A stretch of 64,000 nt of DNA from an uncultured Bacteroidales bacterium (GCA_900544535.1 UQVH01000004.1:62001-126000); one strand, 5' to 3'. Positions 44,751 to 54,457 are shown, counted from the first letter of the stretch. Notes: generated from the sequence alone by a model not told the origin. Program-made: numbers and translations.

Positions 44751-46925
44751 TTATTTTGCTTCTCCCTCAGCGGTGGATGCGGTGGCTGAGTCGGTGCCCG
44801 GTTTGAGCCATTTGTCGAACCAGCGGAAGAAGAGACGCTGCCAGAGGATGGCGTTCTGCGGTTTCAGAATCCAGTGGTTCTCGTCGGGGAAGATAAGCAT
44901 TTCGGCGGGAATACCGCGGAGTTTTGCGGCGTTGAATGCCATTTCGCCCTGCGAGGAAAGGATGCGGTAGTCAAGTTCGCCATGGGTGATCATGATCGGG
45001 GTGTCCCACTTGTCCACGAAGCGGTGGGGCGACATTGCGAATGTGCGCTGTGCCGCTGCATTGCCTTTCTGCCAGAATGCGCCGTAGTCATAGGCTGTGG
45101 CGGTGTCGTCGGGACCGTTGTTGGCGCCGTCGCCCATATCCCAGTTGGCAAACCACATTTCTTCCGTCTCAAGATACTGGGCCTCGATGTTGAAGATGCC
45201 TGCATGAGCGAGGAAAGCGGCGAAGCGCTTTTCGTGGTTGCCGGCAAGCCAGTATGTCGAGAAGCCGCCGTAGCTTGCGCCGGTGCAACCGATGCGTGAT
45301 TCGTCAACGTAGGGGCGCTGTTTCATGTAGTCGACAGCGGCGAGATAGTCGCGCATGTTCTGGCCGGGATAGTCGCCGGAGATCTGAGCGTTCCATTCAG
45401 TTCCGAAACCGGGAAGGCCGTGGCGGTTGGGTGCGATGACGATATAGCCGTTGGCAGCCATGAGGGCGAGGTTCCAGCGGTAGCTCCAGAACTGGCTGAC
45501 AGCCTGCTGGGGACCGCCCTGGCAGTAGAGCAGTGCGGGATAAGTCTTGGTGCTGTCGAAATCCTGCGGATAGACGGCCCAGACGAGCATTTCCTTACCG
45601 TCGGTGGTCGGAACCATATTGCGCTCCACGCGCGGCATTTTGAGCGATGCGAGCAGTTCGGTGTTGACGTTGGAGATCTGTTTCACTTCTCCGCCCTTGA
45701 CGGCGCAGACTTCGTTGGGCGCAAGCATCGAGTGGCGCAGGGTGATGAGGGTTTCCTCGTCAAGAGGAGCGAGAGCCGCATAATCGCACTCGCCGTCGGC
45801 CACAACCTTGATTTCCTTGCTTGCGATGTCAAGCGAGAATACGGGGATGTCGCCGTCTTTGGCAGCGAGGAAATAGAGCGACTTGCCGTTGGGGTTCCAG
45901 GCGATGGCATCGGCTGTATAATCCCAGTTGGCGGTGAGGTCGGTCTTCTCGCCGGTAGCGGTGTCGAGCAGGAAGATGCGGTTCTTGTCTGATTCATAAC
46001 CGTCATGCTCCATCGAGAGCCATGCCACATATTTGCCGTCAGGCGAATAGGCGGGAGCAGTGTCGTAGCCCATCATGCCCTCGGTGAGATTGCGGGTACT
46101 CTTGTCTTCGAGTGTGTAGAGATAGAGGTCTGAGTTGGTCGAAACAGCATAGTCTACTCCGGTCTTCTTACGGGAGACATAGATGATCGACTTGCTGTCG
46201 GGTGCCCAGGCAAATGATTCCGAGCCTCCGAACGGACGCATCGGTGCCTCATACATCGGCTCATCGGACATAATGTCGGTAACGTTGCTGACCTCATTGC
46301 CGTCGAAGTCGCCGATGAAGGGGTGGGGGATTTCGGTCATCCACTGGTCCCAGTGCTTGTACATCATATCATCGATGACGCGGCCGGTTGCCTGAGGCAG
46401 ATCCTCATAGAGATCTTTGGCCTCGCGCATGAATTTGATCGGCGAGATGATCAGCACCTTCTTTTCATCGGGGGAGAAAAGGAAGCCTTCGACACCTTTT
46501 TCCAGTTTTGTGACCTGTTTGCGGGCGCTGCCGTCAGCGTTCATGACAAACAGCTGGGGCACACCGTCGACTCCATAGGTGAAAGCGATCTGCTTTCCTT
46601 CGTTGATCCAGACAAAATTGCTTTCCGATCCGGCAGTGCGGGTGATGCGCTGGAGATCGGAACCGTCGGGATTCATGACATAAAGGTCGGCATTGCTCCG
46701 GTTTTGCTCCACACTCTCGTAAGAGATGCCGAAAAGCACTTTCTGAGTTGCGGGCGATACCTGCACAGCCGAAACGCGACCGAGAGCTTCGAGAGCTTCG
46801 ATGTCAAAGACACCGGTCTCGCTCTTGTAGTCAGGCTTGTCAATGATTTCGGCTTCTTTTTCGCCTGATCCTGCGCATGCTGTAAGGGTAAGAGCTGTTG
46901 CAGCCATGGCGAGAATATTTTTCAT
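44751..46925 (-). CDS. S9 family peptidase (dipeptidyl/acylaminoacyl peptidase type)
   Basis: A 724-residue exported lipoprotein (lipobox LTAC, Cys about 17). A beta-propeller spans about 45-420 (repeated YSPDGKYVAWLS-type blades such as WAPDSKSIIYVSRK and WNPNGKSLYFLA). The alpha/beta-hydrolase domain has GCTGASYGGFSTYW (Ser), THGELDYRI (Asp) and PDENHWILKP (His), so the triad is complete. It lies 46 bases after prs and is probably co-transcribed. It degrades short peptides outside the cytoplasm. Confidence 0.94.
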   Translation of the reverse strand: MKNILAMAATALTLTACAGSGEKEAEIIDKPDYKSETGVFDIEALEALGRVSAVQVSPATQKVLFGISYESVEQNRSNADLYVMNPDGSDLQRITRTAGSESNFVWINEGKQIAFTYGVDGVPQLFVMNADGSARKQVTKLEKGVEGFLFSPDEKKVLIISPIKFMREAKDLYEDLPQATGRVIDDMMYKHWDQWMTEIPHPFIGDFDGNEVSNVTDIMSDEPMYEAPMRPFGGSESFAWAPDSKSIIYVSRKKTGVDYAVSTNSDLYLYTLEDKSTRNLTEGMMGYDTAPAYSPDGKYVAWLSMEHDGYESDKNRIFLLDTATGEKTDLTANWDYTADAIAWNPNGKSLYFLAAKDGDIPVFSLDIASKEIKVVADGECDYAALAPLDEETLITLRHSMLAPNEVCAVKGGEVKQISNVNTELLASLKMPRVERNMVPTTDGKEMLVWAVYPQDFDSTKTYPALLYCQGGPQQAVSQFWSYRWNLALMAANGYIVIAPNRHGLPGFGTEWNAQISGDYPGQNMRDYLAAVDYMKQRPYVDESRIGCTGASYGGFSTYWLAGNHEKRFAAFLAHAGIFNIEAQYLETEEMWFANWDMGDGANNGPDDTATAYDYGAFWQKGNAAAQRTFAMSPHRFVDKWDTPIMITHGELDYRILSSQGEMAFNAAKLRGIPAEMLIFPDENHWILKPQNAILWQRLFFRWFDKWLKPGTDSATASTAEGEAK

Positions 46926-46971
46926 AAAATCAGCGGGCTAAAATTTGATTGTTTTTGTGAGGGGAGAATCC

Positions 46972-47916
46972 TTATTTGATAAGGTATTGTGAGGAAATTG
47001 ACTCGTGAGTGTGGACGCGACGGATAGTGTCGGCAAACAGACGGGCCACGGAGAGGATCGTTGCTTTCTTGCAGTTCTTGTTGAAGGGGATCGAGTTGGT
47101 GAACATCATCTCGGTCAGCGCGCAGTTGTCAACTCGTTCCGATGCGGGGTCGGACATGATGGCATGTGAGCAGAGAGCGCGTACCGAGCGGGCTCCGTTG
47201 GCCATCATGAGGTCGGCAGCCTTGGTGATGGTACCGGCTGTATCTACCATGTCGTCGATGAGGATGACGTCTTTGTCCTTGACATCGCCGATGACAGTCA
47301 TCTGGGCCACAACATTGGCTTTGGCGCGCTGTTTGTGACACAGAACCAAAGGCACGTTGAGATACTTGGCGTAGCTGTTGGCGCGTTTTGCACCGCCTAC
47401 GTCAGGTGAAGCGATCACTAAGTTCTCAAGCTTGAGCGACTGGATGTAGGGGATGAACACCGATGACGCATAGAGGTGATCGACAGGGATGTCGAAGAAG
47501 CCCTGGATCTGGTCGGCATGGAGGTCCATGGTGATGACGCGGTCAACTCCGGCGGTCGTCAGAAGATCGGCGACTAATTTTGCGGCGATCGAGACACGCG
47601 GTTTGTCCTTGCGGTCCTGACGGGCCCAGCCGAAATAGGGCATCACGGCGATGATTGACGCTGCGGAAGCTCGCTTGGCGGCGTCGATCATGAGCAGGAG
47701 TTCCATGAGGTTGTCGGTGTTGGGGAATGTCGACTGGACGAGGAAAACCTCGCAGCCGCGGATGGATTCCTCGAAAGAAACCTCAAATTCGCCGTCGGCG
47801 AAATACTGGATGTTCATCTTGCCGAGTTCGCAGCCTAAATCGCGGCAGATTTCCTCAGCCATGTAGTGAGACTTGGTCCCTGAAAAAACTTTGATTGGTG
47901 GAAGGGAATCAATCAT
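46972..47916 (-). CDS. prs: Ribose-phosphate pyrophosphokinase
   Basis: A 314-residue cytoplasmic enzyme that makes PRPP from ribose 5-phosphate and ATP for nucleotide, histidine and tryptophan synthesis. Key segments are FADGEFEVSFEESIRG, MPYFGWARQDRKDKPR, the metal/ATP site VITMDLHADQIQGFF and the PRPP-binding loop LIDDMVDTAGTI. Length and motifs are full. A -7 element TAATTTTG sits 30 bases upstream. Confidence 0.98.
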   Translation of the reverse strand: MIDSLPPIKVFSGTKSHYMAEEICRDLGCELGKMNIQYFADGEFEVSFEESIRGCEVFLVQSTFPNTDNLMELLLMIDAAKRASAASIIAVMPYFGWARQDRKDKPRVSIAAKLVADLLTTAGVDRVITMDLHADQIQGFFDIPVDHLYASSVFIPYIQSLKLENLVIASPDVGGAKRANSYAKYLNVPLVLCHKQRAKANVVAQMTVIGDVKDKDVILIDDMVDTAGTITKAADLMMANGARSVRALCSHAIMSDPASERVDNCALTEMMFTNSIPFNKNCKKATILSVARLFADTIRRVHTHESISSQYLIK

Positions 47917-47945
47917 GGTTTATGTGATAATGATGAGTTTGGGTG

Positions 47946-47953
47946 CAAAATTA
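47946..47953 (-). promoter_or_regulatory. -7 element of prs
   Basis: TAATTTTG on the minus strand, an exact -7 match, abuts the T-run of the terminator at 47955-47996. No TTTG box is visible at 19-21 bases because that space is occupied by the terminator stem-loop. Confidence 0.55.
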
Positions 47954-47954
47954 C

Positions 47955-47996
47955 AAAAATTCCCTCGGCCATAGTGTTAAAAGCGAGGGAATTTTT
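47955..47996 (-). terminator. Terminator of the AspT/YidE-like transporter gene
   Basis: A 13-base stem (AAAAATTCCCTCG / CGAGGGAATTTTT) with a 16-base loop and a natural T-run on the minus strand lies 17 bases after the transporter stop. Confidence 0.88.
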
Positions 47997-48012
47997 TGTT
48001 TAGGTGTATTCT

Positions 48013-49662
48013 TTAGAAGAAGCAGAGGATAAGGGCCTGTGCAGCGACCACTCGTAGGAACATTGTCAGAGGGTAGACAGTCGAGTAGGCCACGGCCGGT
48101 GCGTCGCTGCCGGTCGAGTTGTTGGCATAGGCGAGGGCAGGGGGATCGGTGCATCCGCCTGAGACAAGGCCCATGATGGTCAGATAGTTGATCTTGTAAA
48201 CTCCGCGTGCGATGATGCCTACTGTCAGCAGTGGAACGAAAGTGATGATGAAGCCCCAGATGACCCACCACATACCTGTGGTGTTGAAGACGGTGTCGGC
48301 AAATCCGCGTCCTGACGATATGCCCACCGAGGCGAGGAAGAGACAGATACCCAACTCGCGCATGAGCAGCGATGCCGATGACGAGGTATAGGTGACAAGT
48401 TTGAATTTGTAGCCGAAGCGGCTGAGCAGGATGGCGACTACGAGCGGGCCGCCTGCGAGTCCGAGTTTCATTCCGAAGCCGACATTGATCGAGCCGACGA
48501 TGATACCGAAGAGTATACCGACGAAGATGGTGATCAGGTTCGGCTGGTTGAGGCGTTTCATTGAGTTGCCGAGACGCACGGCAAGACGCTCGATGTCGTT
48601 GAGGTCGCCGACAACCACCAGGCGGTCGCCCATCTGCAGGCGCAGGTTGGGTGAGGCGAGCAGGTCGACACCGGCGCGGTTGACGCGCGTGCAGTTGAGG
48701 CTGTAAGCGGTGTGGAGGCGGAGATCGCCGAGGGGCACTCCGTTGTATTTGCTCTGCGTGACGACGATGCGGCGTGAGTAGACCTGACTCTGGACTTCTT
48801 CCCAGTCCATCTCGATTTCATGGCCGATGACACCCTGAAATTTCATTTCGTCTGACGGGGCGAGCACCACGAAGATCTTGTCGCCAACATGGAGCTCGGT
48901 TTTTGAAGTCGGGATGACGACTTTGCCGTCGGCTCCCATGAGTCGTGAAACCACGAAATCACAGTCGAGGATCTGGTGGAGTTCATAGAGCGTCTTTCCG
49001 TTGATGAGCTTGTTGGTCACTTCAAAAGAAAGAATGAGGGGCTTTTGCTGGCTCCCTTCGATTTCGTCTTCGATAGCTTTGATTTCGTCCTCGGTGCGGA
49101 TCTTGAAGATAGCCTTGATAAGGAGCATCGAGAGAATAATGCCTATTACGCCCAAGGGGTAGGCAGCGGCATAACCCATAGCCATAATGTTGATGGCTTC
49201 GGTTGTACCGGCTGTCTGCTGAGCGGCTGCGAGACCGGGGGTGTTAGTCACGGCTCCCGACATGACACCGACAAGGGCTTCGATACTGGTATTGCCGTCA
49301 ATAAAGAAAATCGCGAGTACGATCGCCACATTGAGCACTATTATAAGCACTGCAAGCCCGTTGAGAAGAATTCCTCCCTTCTTGAACGAGGAGAAGAAAC
49401 CTGGACCTACCTGGATGCCGATGGCGAAGATGAAAAGAATAAGACCGAATTCGCGGACAAATTTCAACACCTCCGGATTGACAATATAGCCGAAGTGGCC
49501 CATAACGATGCCTACGAAGAGCACGAAGGTCACTCCAAGCGAAATTCCTCCGAGTTTAAGTTTTCCGAGGAAAATACCGGCCGCGATGACAAACGAGTAG
49601 AGCACAAGAGTGCTCGCGAGTTCCGTATGTCCCGGACCGATCAGATCAATTAACCATTCCAT
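48013..49662 (-). CDS. AspT/YidE-type putative transporter with two TrkA-C domains
   Basis: A 549-residue inner-membrane protein with two membrane halves of about five to six segments flanking a cytoplasmic region. That region carries two RCK_C/TrkA-C-like domains (about 205-285, KLINGKTLYELHQILDCDFVVSRL; about 285-370, RIVVTQSKYNGVPLGDLRLH). Duplicated AspT/YidE motifs (VGPGFFSSFKKGG; GISSGRGFADTVF) support the family. Relatives include the aspartate:alanine antiporter; the substrate here is unknown. A structured leader of about 140 bases precedes it. Confidence 0.9.
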   Translation of the reverse strand: MEWLIDLIGPGHTELASTLVLYSFVIAAGIFLGKLKLGGISLGVTFVLFVGIVMGHFGYIVNPEVLKFVREFGLILFIFAIGIQVGPGFFSSFKKGGILLNGLAVLIIVLNVAIVLAIFFIDGNTSIEALVGVMSGAVTNTPGLAAAQQTAGTTEAINIMAMGYAAAYPLGVIGIILSMLLIKAIFKIRTEDEIKAIEDEIEGSQQKPLILSFEVTNKLINGKTLYELHQILDCDFVVSRLMGADGKVVIPTSKTELHVGDKIFVVLAPSDEMKFQGVIGHEIEMDWEEVQSQVYSRRIVVTQSKYNGVPLGDLRLHTAYSLNCTRVNRAGVDLLASPNLRLQMGDRLVVVGDLNDIERLAVRLGNSMKRLNQPNLITIFVGILFGIIVGSINVGFGMKLGLAGGPLVVAILLSRFGYKFKLVTYTSSSASLLMRELGICLFLASVGISSGRGFADTVFNTTGMWWVIWGFIITFVPLLTVGIIARGVYKINYLTIMGLVSGGCTDPPALAYANNSTGSDAPAVAYSTVYPLTMFLRVVAAQALILCFF

Positions 49663-49752
49663 TTGATTGAGATACGACAGAAATTGTTATATGAAATTTA
49701 TTTTCAATCTTTTTTACCGAAATGCGCTGGCCGGGAAGTGGAGGAAAGCCCT

Positions 49753-49781
49753 GTCAATGAACCGTTGCGGGGCAACTTGAC
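49753..49781 (-). other. Structured leader element before the AspT/YidE-like gene
   Basis: Nested complementary arms GTCAA/TTGAC and GTTGC/GCAAC form an imperfect stem-loop in the leader. The -7 candidate TAACTTTG is at 49812-49805, so the leader is about 140 bases. It may be a regulatory leader or simply stable RNA; nothing more can be said. Confidence 0.35.
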
Positions 49782-49875
49782 GGTCATCCGCGAACTTGAG
49801 AGTGCAAAGTTACAACTATTTTCGCGTTTATTAACAATGTGAACAGCTGAATTTTGAAGCGGTTAAAAATTTTTT

Positions 49876-51285
49876 TCAATCTTTTTGAGTGCGGCTGTCC
49901 GGTCTGAGGTTCTCAAGTTCCTTTTTCGCGACGGTCGTGCGGAATGAGCGATAGAGCAGTACTGAAGCCACGATCAGAGCGAGTGAAAAACTGTAATATA
50001 CACCTACGTTTTTCATCTCCAGTCCTTTCGCGAGCAGAAGCAGGAAGGGCATACCAATAATTATATAGCTGACGATCGAGATCCAGAGGAGCGGTTTGAC
50101 GTTTGAGGTGCCGCGCAGCGCGTTGGCATAGGTCAGCTGCACGGCATCGCCGTATTGATATAGGATCAGAGGAGCGATCAGCATCAGTGCGGCCCCTGTG
50201 ACTTCAGGGTCCGGAGTGAAGACATGGATCAGGTTGGAGCCGCCGATCAGGAATATGGCCGAGGCTATGGTGCTCAGAAGCAGGTTGAGATGAAGACCGG
50301 CCGAGGTGATGCGGCGGATGCCTACGGTGTCGCGGAGTCCGGTGTAGTTGGCGACACGTATTGAAGTGGCGACGCCGAAGCTCATGTAGGTCATGAAACC
50401 GAGCTGGGCTATGGTGTTGACGACCTGATATGACGCAAGCTGAATCTTGCCGAACCATCCGGATACGATTGCTCCGAATGACCACAGGAAACATTCGACT
50501 CCGCTTTGTATCATCACCGGATAGGATGTCAGCCATACGTGTTTCCTGATAGCGCCGATGTCATCTGAGCCGGTGTGCAGGCCCTTTCTGTATGGCCGGT
50601 AACGGTTTGAACGGCTGATAACAATGATAATTCCTGCCATGGCCATGTAGCGGGCTGTCAGAGTGCTGAGCCCGGCACCGGCCAAACCGAGTTCCGGACA
50701 GCCGAACTTACCGCCGATAAGCAGATAGTTTCCGATGATATTAACGATGTTGGCGCCGAGAATCATCCACATGGGAGTAGCTGTGTCGGTGGTGCCGTTG
50801 GCGGTTTGCTGGCAGCAGTTGAAGACGGCCATAGGAAGCAGGGTGGCGAGTATGATCAGGTAATACCGGCGTATGAGCGGCAGTAGTTCCTCCGGCTGTC
50901 CGAACCGGTCGAGAAAGAAATAGAGCGCGCCCATTATTGCGGTAAAGCCGACGGATACGAGTGTGTTGATCTGCAGTCCGGCTCGCAGTGTGGCTCCGAC
51001 TCTGTCATGCTGCTTCCTGCTGTACAGCGCTCCGATGATAGGTGTCATTCCGGCCGCGAATCCCAGTTGCATCACTATGGCGATCATGAACAGACTGTTG
51101 ACGAACGCGGCCGCCGCAAGTTCCTCGGTGCCGTAGGCGCCCACCATCATGGTGTCGGCAAAGCTGACGACAATGATTCCGACCTGTGTGATGAGGACCG
51201 GCAGACCCAGTCTCCATAGGCTTTTGTATTCCGGTTTATAGGCCTTCCAGAATCCGGCCTTTCCTGTCAGAGAGCTTGTATTCAT
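49876..51285 (-). CDS. MATE-family multidrug/cation efflux protein
   Basis: The ATG at 51285 (MNTSSLTGKAGFW) is chosen over an upstream in-frame ATG at 51351 because a consensus promoter (51320-51352) lies between them, so the longer form would not be transcribed. The 469-residue protein has twelve hydrophobic segments in two related halves. MATE signatures are LGLPVLITQVGIIVVSFADTMMVG and ECFLWSFGAIVSGWFG. It exports cationic compounds with Na+ or H+ exchange; the substrate is unknown. Confidence 0.93.
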   Translation of the reverse strand: MNTSSLTGKAGFWKAYKPEYKSLWRLGLPVLITQVGIIVVSFADTMMVGAYGTEELAAAAFVNSLFMIAIVMQLGFAAGMTPIIGALYSRKQHDRVGATLRAGLQINTLVSVGFTAIMGALYFFLDRFGQPEELLPLIRRYYLIILATLLPMAVFNCCQQTANGTTDTATPMWMILGANIVNIIGNYLLIGGKFGCPELGLAGAGLSTLTARYMAMAGIIIVISRSNRYRPYRKGLHTGSDDIGAIRKHVWLTSYPVMIQSGVECFLWSFGAIVSGWFGKIQLASYQVVNTIAQLGFMTYMSFGVATSIRVANYTGLRDTVGIRRITSAGLHLNLLLSTIASAIFLIGGSNLIHVFTPDPEVTGAALMLIAPLILYQYGDAVQLTYANALRGTSNVKPLLWISIVSYIIIGMPFLLLLAKGLEMKNVGVYYSFSLALIVASVLLYRSFRTTVAKKELENLRPDSRTQKD

Positions 51286-51319
51286 AGTAAAAATATCTTG
51301 CGGTGGAGATTTCGGACTG

Positions 51320-51352
51320 CAAAGGTAGTCATTATAAATGAGAAAAATCAAA
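51320..51352 (-). promoter_or_regulatory. Promoter of the MATE gene
   Basis: The minus strand reads TTTG (51352-51349), 21 bases, then TACCTTTG (51327-51320), an exact -7. The -33 box is inside the stem of the upstream tig terminator. Confidence 0.78.
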
Positions 51353-51388
51353 CCGCAGGCAAGAGTGATCTGTCTGCGGTCTGATTTT
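51344..51388 (-). terminator. Terminator of tig
   Basis: Fifteen-position stem (CTGCGGT-x-TGATTTT arm pairing with AAAATCA-x-ACCGCAG, one mismatch) with a 15-base loop, then TTTTTCTC-like sequence on the minus strand, 56 bases after the tig stop. Confidence 0.85.
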
Positions 51389-51443
51389 GTTGGTTTATGT
51401 CTTATTCAGGCCTTCAGTGAAGGCGTCAGTTGCGGATATGATG

Positions 51444-52787
51444 TCAGGCTTCCTGTGCGATGGTCTTGAATTCGTCGAGGCTGACAGTCTTCTTGTCGAG
51501 ACTGACGGCCTTTTCGATGGCATCGTAGAGTTTGGAAGTGAGCACCTGCTGAACGAGCTGCTGGCGGATTTCCGATTTCTCAAGCTGTTCTTTTGCGTAG
51601 CGGGTGATGATCTCGTCGTCGAGACCTGCCATGCCGTATTGGGCGAACTGACGTGCGGTGAGGAATTTGGCTGTCTGGAGCACTTCGTCTTCCTCTACCT
51701 TGATTTCAAGAGCCTTGAGGAGGTTGGTTTCGATGATTTCGTGCTTGATGCCGTTTTCCTGAGCCTTGAATGCTTCGTCTGCATTTTCGGCGTCAGCGAA
51801 GAAGAGCTTCTTGATGGTCTCGGCGGGAAGAACCATTGATTCGCCGTATTTTTCCATCATTGCCTTGTCGAACTGGTTGCGGAAAAGGATGTGGCTGTTC
51901 TGACTGAGTTCGCCTGCGATCATTTCCTTGAGGGCAGCGCGGTATTCCTCTTCATTGTGTACCTTGTCTTCGCCGAATACCATCTTGTAGTATTCTTCAC
52001 CGAGTTCTGCGGGTACGCTGACAATGATTTCAGAGATTGTCATCTCGAAGTCGCTCTTGATGTCGCCTGCGATTGCTTTGTCGACGTGGAGCATTGACGC
52101 GAGTTCGCCTGCATCGCCGCCGGAGGCCTTGTTGGGGTTGAAGACAACCTTGTCACCGGGCTTCTTGCCTGCGAATTTGGCAGCTTCGTCTTTGTCCTTG
52201 AAGTAGAGGGGGAAGACGATGCCGTCGGTTACCTGGATGGCGCCTTCGTTCTGGTTAACGGTGCCGTCTTCGTTGAGCTGCATGAGTGTGCCCTTTACAA
52301 CGCCGTCTTCAGTCATTTCCTGACCGGGTTCCTGCTTGCCGAAGCGCTTGCGGAGGTTCTTGTCCTGCTCGTTGATCATGTCTTCGGTGACTTCGATCTC
52401 ATAGAAGGGATAGTGGTCCTCGTTCGAAGGCTTGATGTCGAGCTGGGGAATGAGTGCCAGGTCATATTTGAATTCCTGATCACCTTCCTCGAAAGCTTCC
52501 TTTACTTCTACGGGAACGGGATGACCCATGACAGGCAGATTGTTTTCGGTGATGTAGTCGATCACGGCACGATAGACGGTGTCGTTGATGACATCGCTGG
52601 TCATCTGCTTGCCGAAACGGCGTTTGAGTTCGCCGAAGGGCACATGGCCTTTGCGGAAACCGGGAAGCACGTGTGTGCGACCGATTTCTTTAAGTTTCTT
52701 GGTGACTTCGTCCTTATAGTCGTTTTCTTCAATCGCCACGGTAAGACGGACGTCTACGGGTGAGATCTCTTCCTTGGTAATGTTCAT
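51444..52787 (-). CDS. tig: Trigger factor, ribosome-associated chaperone
   Basis: A 447-residue cytoplasmic chaperone/prolyl isomerase. The N-terminal ribosome-binding domain contains the signature LPGFRKGHVPFGELKRRFG (about 37-55, with the FRK ribosome contact). A diverged FKBP-like domain (about 155-240) and a helical C-terminal domain follow. Sequence is acidic, as usual. The long leader (about 90 bases) starts from a consensus promoter. Confidence 0.95.
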   Translation of the reverse strand: MNITKEEISPVDVRLTVAIEENDYKDEVTKKLKEIGRTHVLPGFRKGHVPFGELKRRFGKQMTSDVINDTVYRAVIDYITENNLPVMGHPVPVEVKEAFEEGDQEFKYDLALIPQLDIKPSNEDHYPFYEIEVTEDMINEQDKNLRKRFGKQEPGQEMTEDGVVKGTLMQLNEDGTVNQNEGAIQVTDGIVFPLYFKDKDEAAKFAGKKPGDKVVFNPNKASGGDAGELASMLHVDKAIAGDIKSDFEMTISEIIVSVPAELGEEYYKMVFGEDKVHNEEEYRAALKEMIAGELSQNSHILFRNQFDKAMMEKYGESMVLPAETIKKLFFADAENADEAFKAQENGIKHEIIETNLLKALEIKVEEDEVLQTAKFLTARQFAQYGMAGLDDEIITRYAKEQLEKSEIRQQLVQQVLTSKLYDAIEKAVSLDKKTVSLDEFKTIAQEA

Positions 52788-52883
52788 TTCCTATTTATCT
52801 GTTTTATTAGTGTTTACGCTTTAAAATCGTGATTTGCGGTAGTTTGGCGCGAAAGCGCTTCACACCGCAGTCCGATCAGGGTG

Positions 52884-52914
52884 CAAAATTAACAAAAAAA
52901 TCCCAAAACGCAAA
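52884..52914 (-). promoter_or_regulatory. Promoter of tig
   Basis: The minus strand reads TTTG (52914-52911), 19 bases, then TAATTTTG (52891-52884), a full consensus. The leader includes a small stem GCGCTTTCGCGC near 52850. Confidence 0.75.
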
Positions 52915-52990
52915 ACTTTAGAGGACAGCTATTTTGACGGTGACTTCATCGACTGTCAACCTATAAAAATGGCAGCTGTAATCCGTCGCT

Positions 52991-54457
52991 TTATTGCAGC
53001 ATAGGGTCAAATTCATCTGCCGGGATCTGATCGGGGGCTTTCAGGGCATGGATGATGTTTTTCAAGTGCTCGATATAGCCTGCCAGCATAGCTGCTGTCG
53101 ATGCCGGAGTGAGGCGGAATAGTGTCGCCATATCTGATGTATTATGGCTTTTATGGAAAGTGCGGACGGTGTTGAGGATGTCTTTGGCTTCGTCGAGCGC
53201 TTCTTGACGGCGCCCGGTGCGCACGAGGCTCATCAGATAGGGGAATGAGACTGCCGGTATATAGGGCCACTTGGCTTCCGGGAATTTGTTATGATAGACT
53301 CTGATGACGTCATCGAAACGCAGCGCGAAATAGCTTATCTCAATCAGAAACGGGACATCCTCTCCAAAACCTTTCATCTCGTCGTAGGTGAGGCAGATGA
53401 CGGCTGCCGTGGCAAACTGTCCGTGGACAACGTGGTTGCGTGCCCATTCGACTGCGTCTTTTTCGCTGAGCAGATCGGAGGTGATCAGACTGCGGACGTA
53501 GGGGAGTGCCTTGTCACGGTCAAGCACAAGGAGCACGTCAATGGCCAATCGGGAGCCGAGATGCTGTTCGATGTATCGTGTGAGCATTTCGACTGCTTCC
53601 TGCTGACGGTTGGTTTCCATCAGTGCGGCGGCAAGCGTAGAGACATCGGTGTCTTCGGCCTCGCTCGAATCCACTATGCGGCGGTAGATGGCGACAACGG
53701 TTTCGGGATCGCGTTCCAAACGGTAAAGCGATGCGCCTTTGATGCGGAGTCCCATCATCGAGTCCGGGTCGATTGCGAGGGCATATTCCGCAGATGACAG
53801 CGAACTTTCATAGTCGTCGCTGTTGATCTGTACGGTGGCGAGCCGCAGCCAGAAGTCGAGGTTGAAAGGCTCTAACATCGTAAGTTCTTCGAAGAGCCGG
53901 CCGGCGGTCGGCAGATCGTTGTTTTCCTCCGAATGGTCGGCGAACTCGTAGAGGAATGTCTGCGGATAGGAGCATTTCGACTGGATACAGTCTTTGTTTT
54001 TCAGCAGCCAGTCTTCGAGATGCAGCTCCATGGCATAGTCGGTGAACTGTATGATGCCTTCGTCGTCGAAATCTTCGGTCTCGTCAAGTATCTCTTCAAG
54101 GACCTTGATGACTTCATCGTTGCCGAGTTCAAGATTCGCGTTTCGGGCACGCAGGTCGAGGAGCTTGTTGAGCACTCCGGCGCTGCTGACCCTCTTGTTG
54201 AGTTCGGATGTTGTCTCGACGTCGCCGAACGAGTAGTAGAGCCAAGCGCGGCGTGTGGCCAATGCTTCGCTCTTCGGATAGTGGATGGCTCCGTAGAGGA
54301 GTACTTCCATTTTGACTATGTAGTTGTCGTAGTCGGAGGCATAGTCGAAGATTTCGACGAGGTCGTTCTCGTCGAAAAAGGCTTCGGTATTGCCGCGTTT
54401 GACTACTTCCGATTCAAACTCTTCGTAGAGGTCCCGGCGGTCGTTGGATTCGTCCAT
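52991..54457 (-). CDS. Tetratricopeptide-repeat protein
   Basis: A 488-residue cytoplasmic, very acidic helical protein. TPR-like units are clearest at about 185-300 (LPTAGRLFEELTMLEPFNLDFWLRLATVQI; DDYESSLSSAEYALAIDPDSMMGLRIKGASLYRL). No enzyme domain or signal peptide is seen. TPR proteins act as protein-binding scaffolds; the partner is unknown. It lies downstream of glnS but behind a hairpin, so co-transcription is uncertain. Confidence 0.85.
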   Translation of the reverse strand: MDESNDRRDLYEEFESEVVKRGNTEAFFDENDLVEIFDYASDYDNYIVKMEVLLYGAIHYPKSEALATRRAWLYYSFGDVETTSELNKRVSSAGVLNKLLDLRARNANLELGNDEVIKVLEEILDETEDFDDEGIIQFTDYAMELHLEDWLLKNKDCIQSKCSYPQTFLYEFADHSEENNDLPTAGRLFEELTMLEPFNLDFWLRLATVQINSDDYESSLSSAEYALAIDPDSMMGLRIKGASLYRLERDPETVVAIYRRIVDSSEAEDTDVSTLAAALMETNRQQEAVEMLTRYIEQHLGSRLAIDVLLVLDRDKALPYVRSLITSDLLSEKDAVEWARNHVVHGQFATAAVICLTYDEMKGFGEDVPFLIEISYFALRFDDVIRVYHNKFPEAKWPYIPAVSFPYLMSLVRTGRRQEALDEAKDILNTVRTFHKSHNTSDMATLFRLTPASTAAMLAGYIEHLKNIIHALKAPDQIPADEFDPMLQ

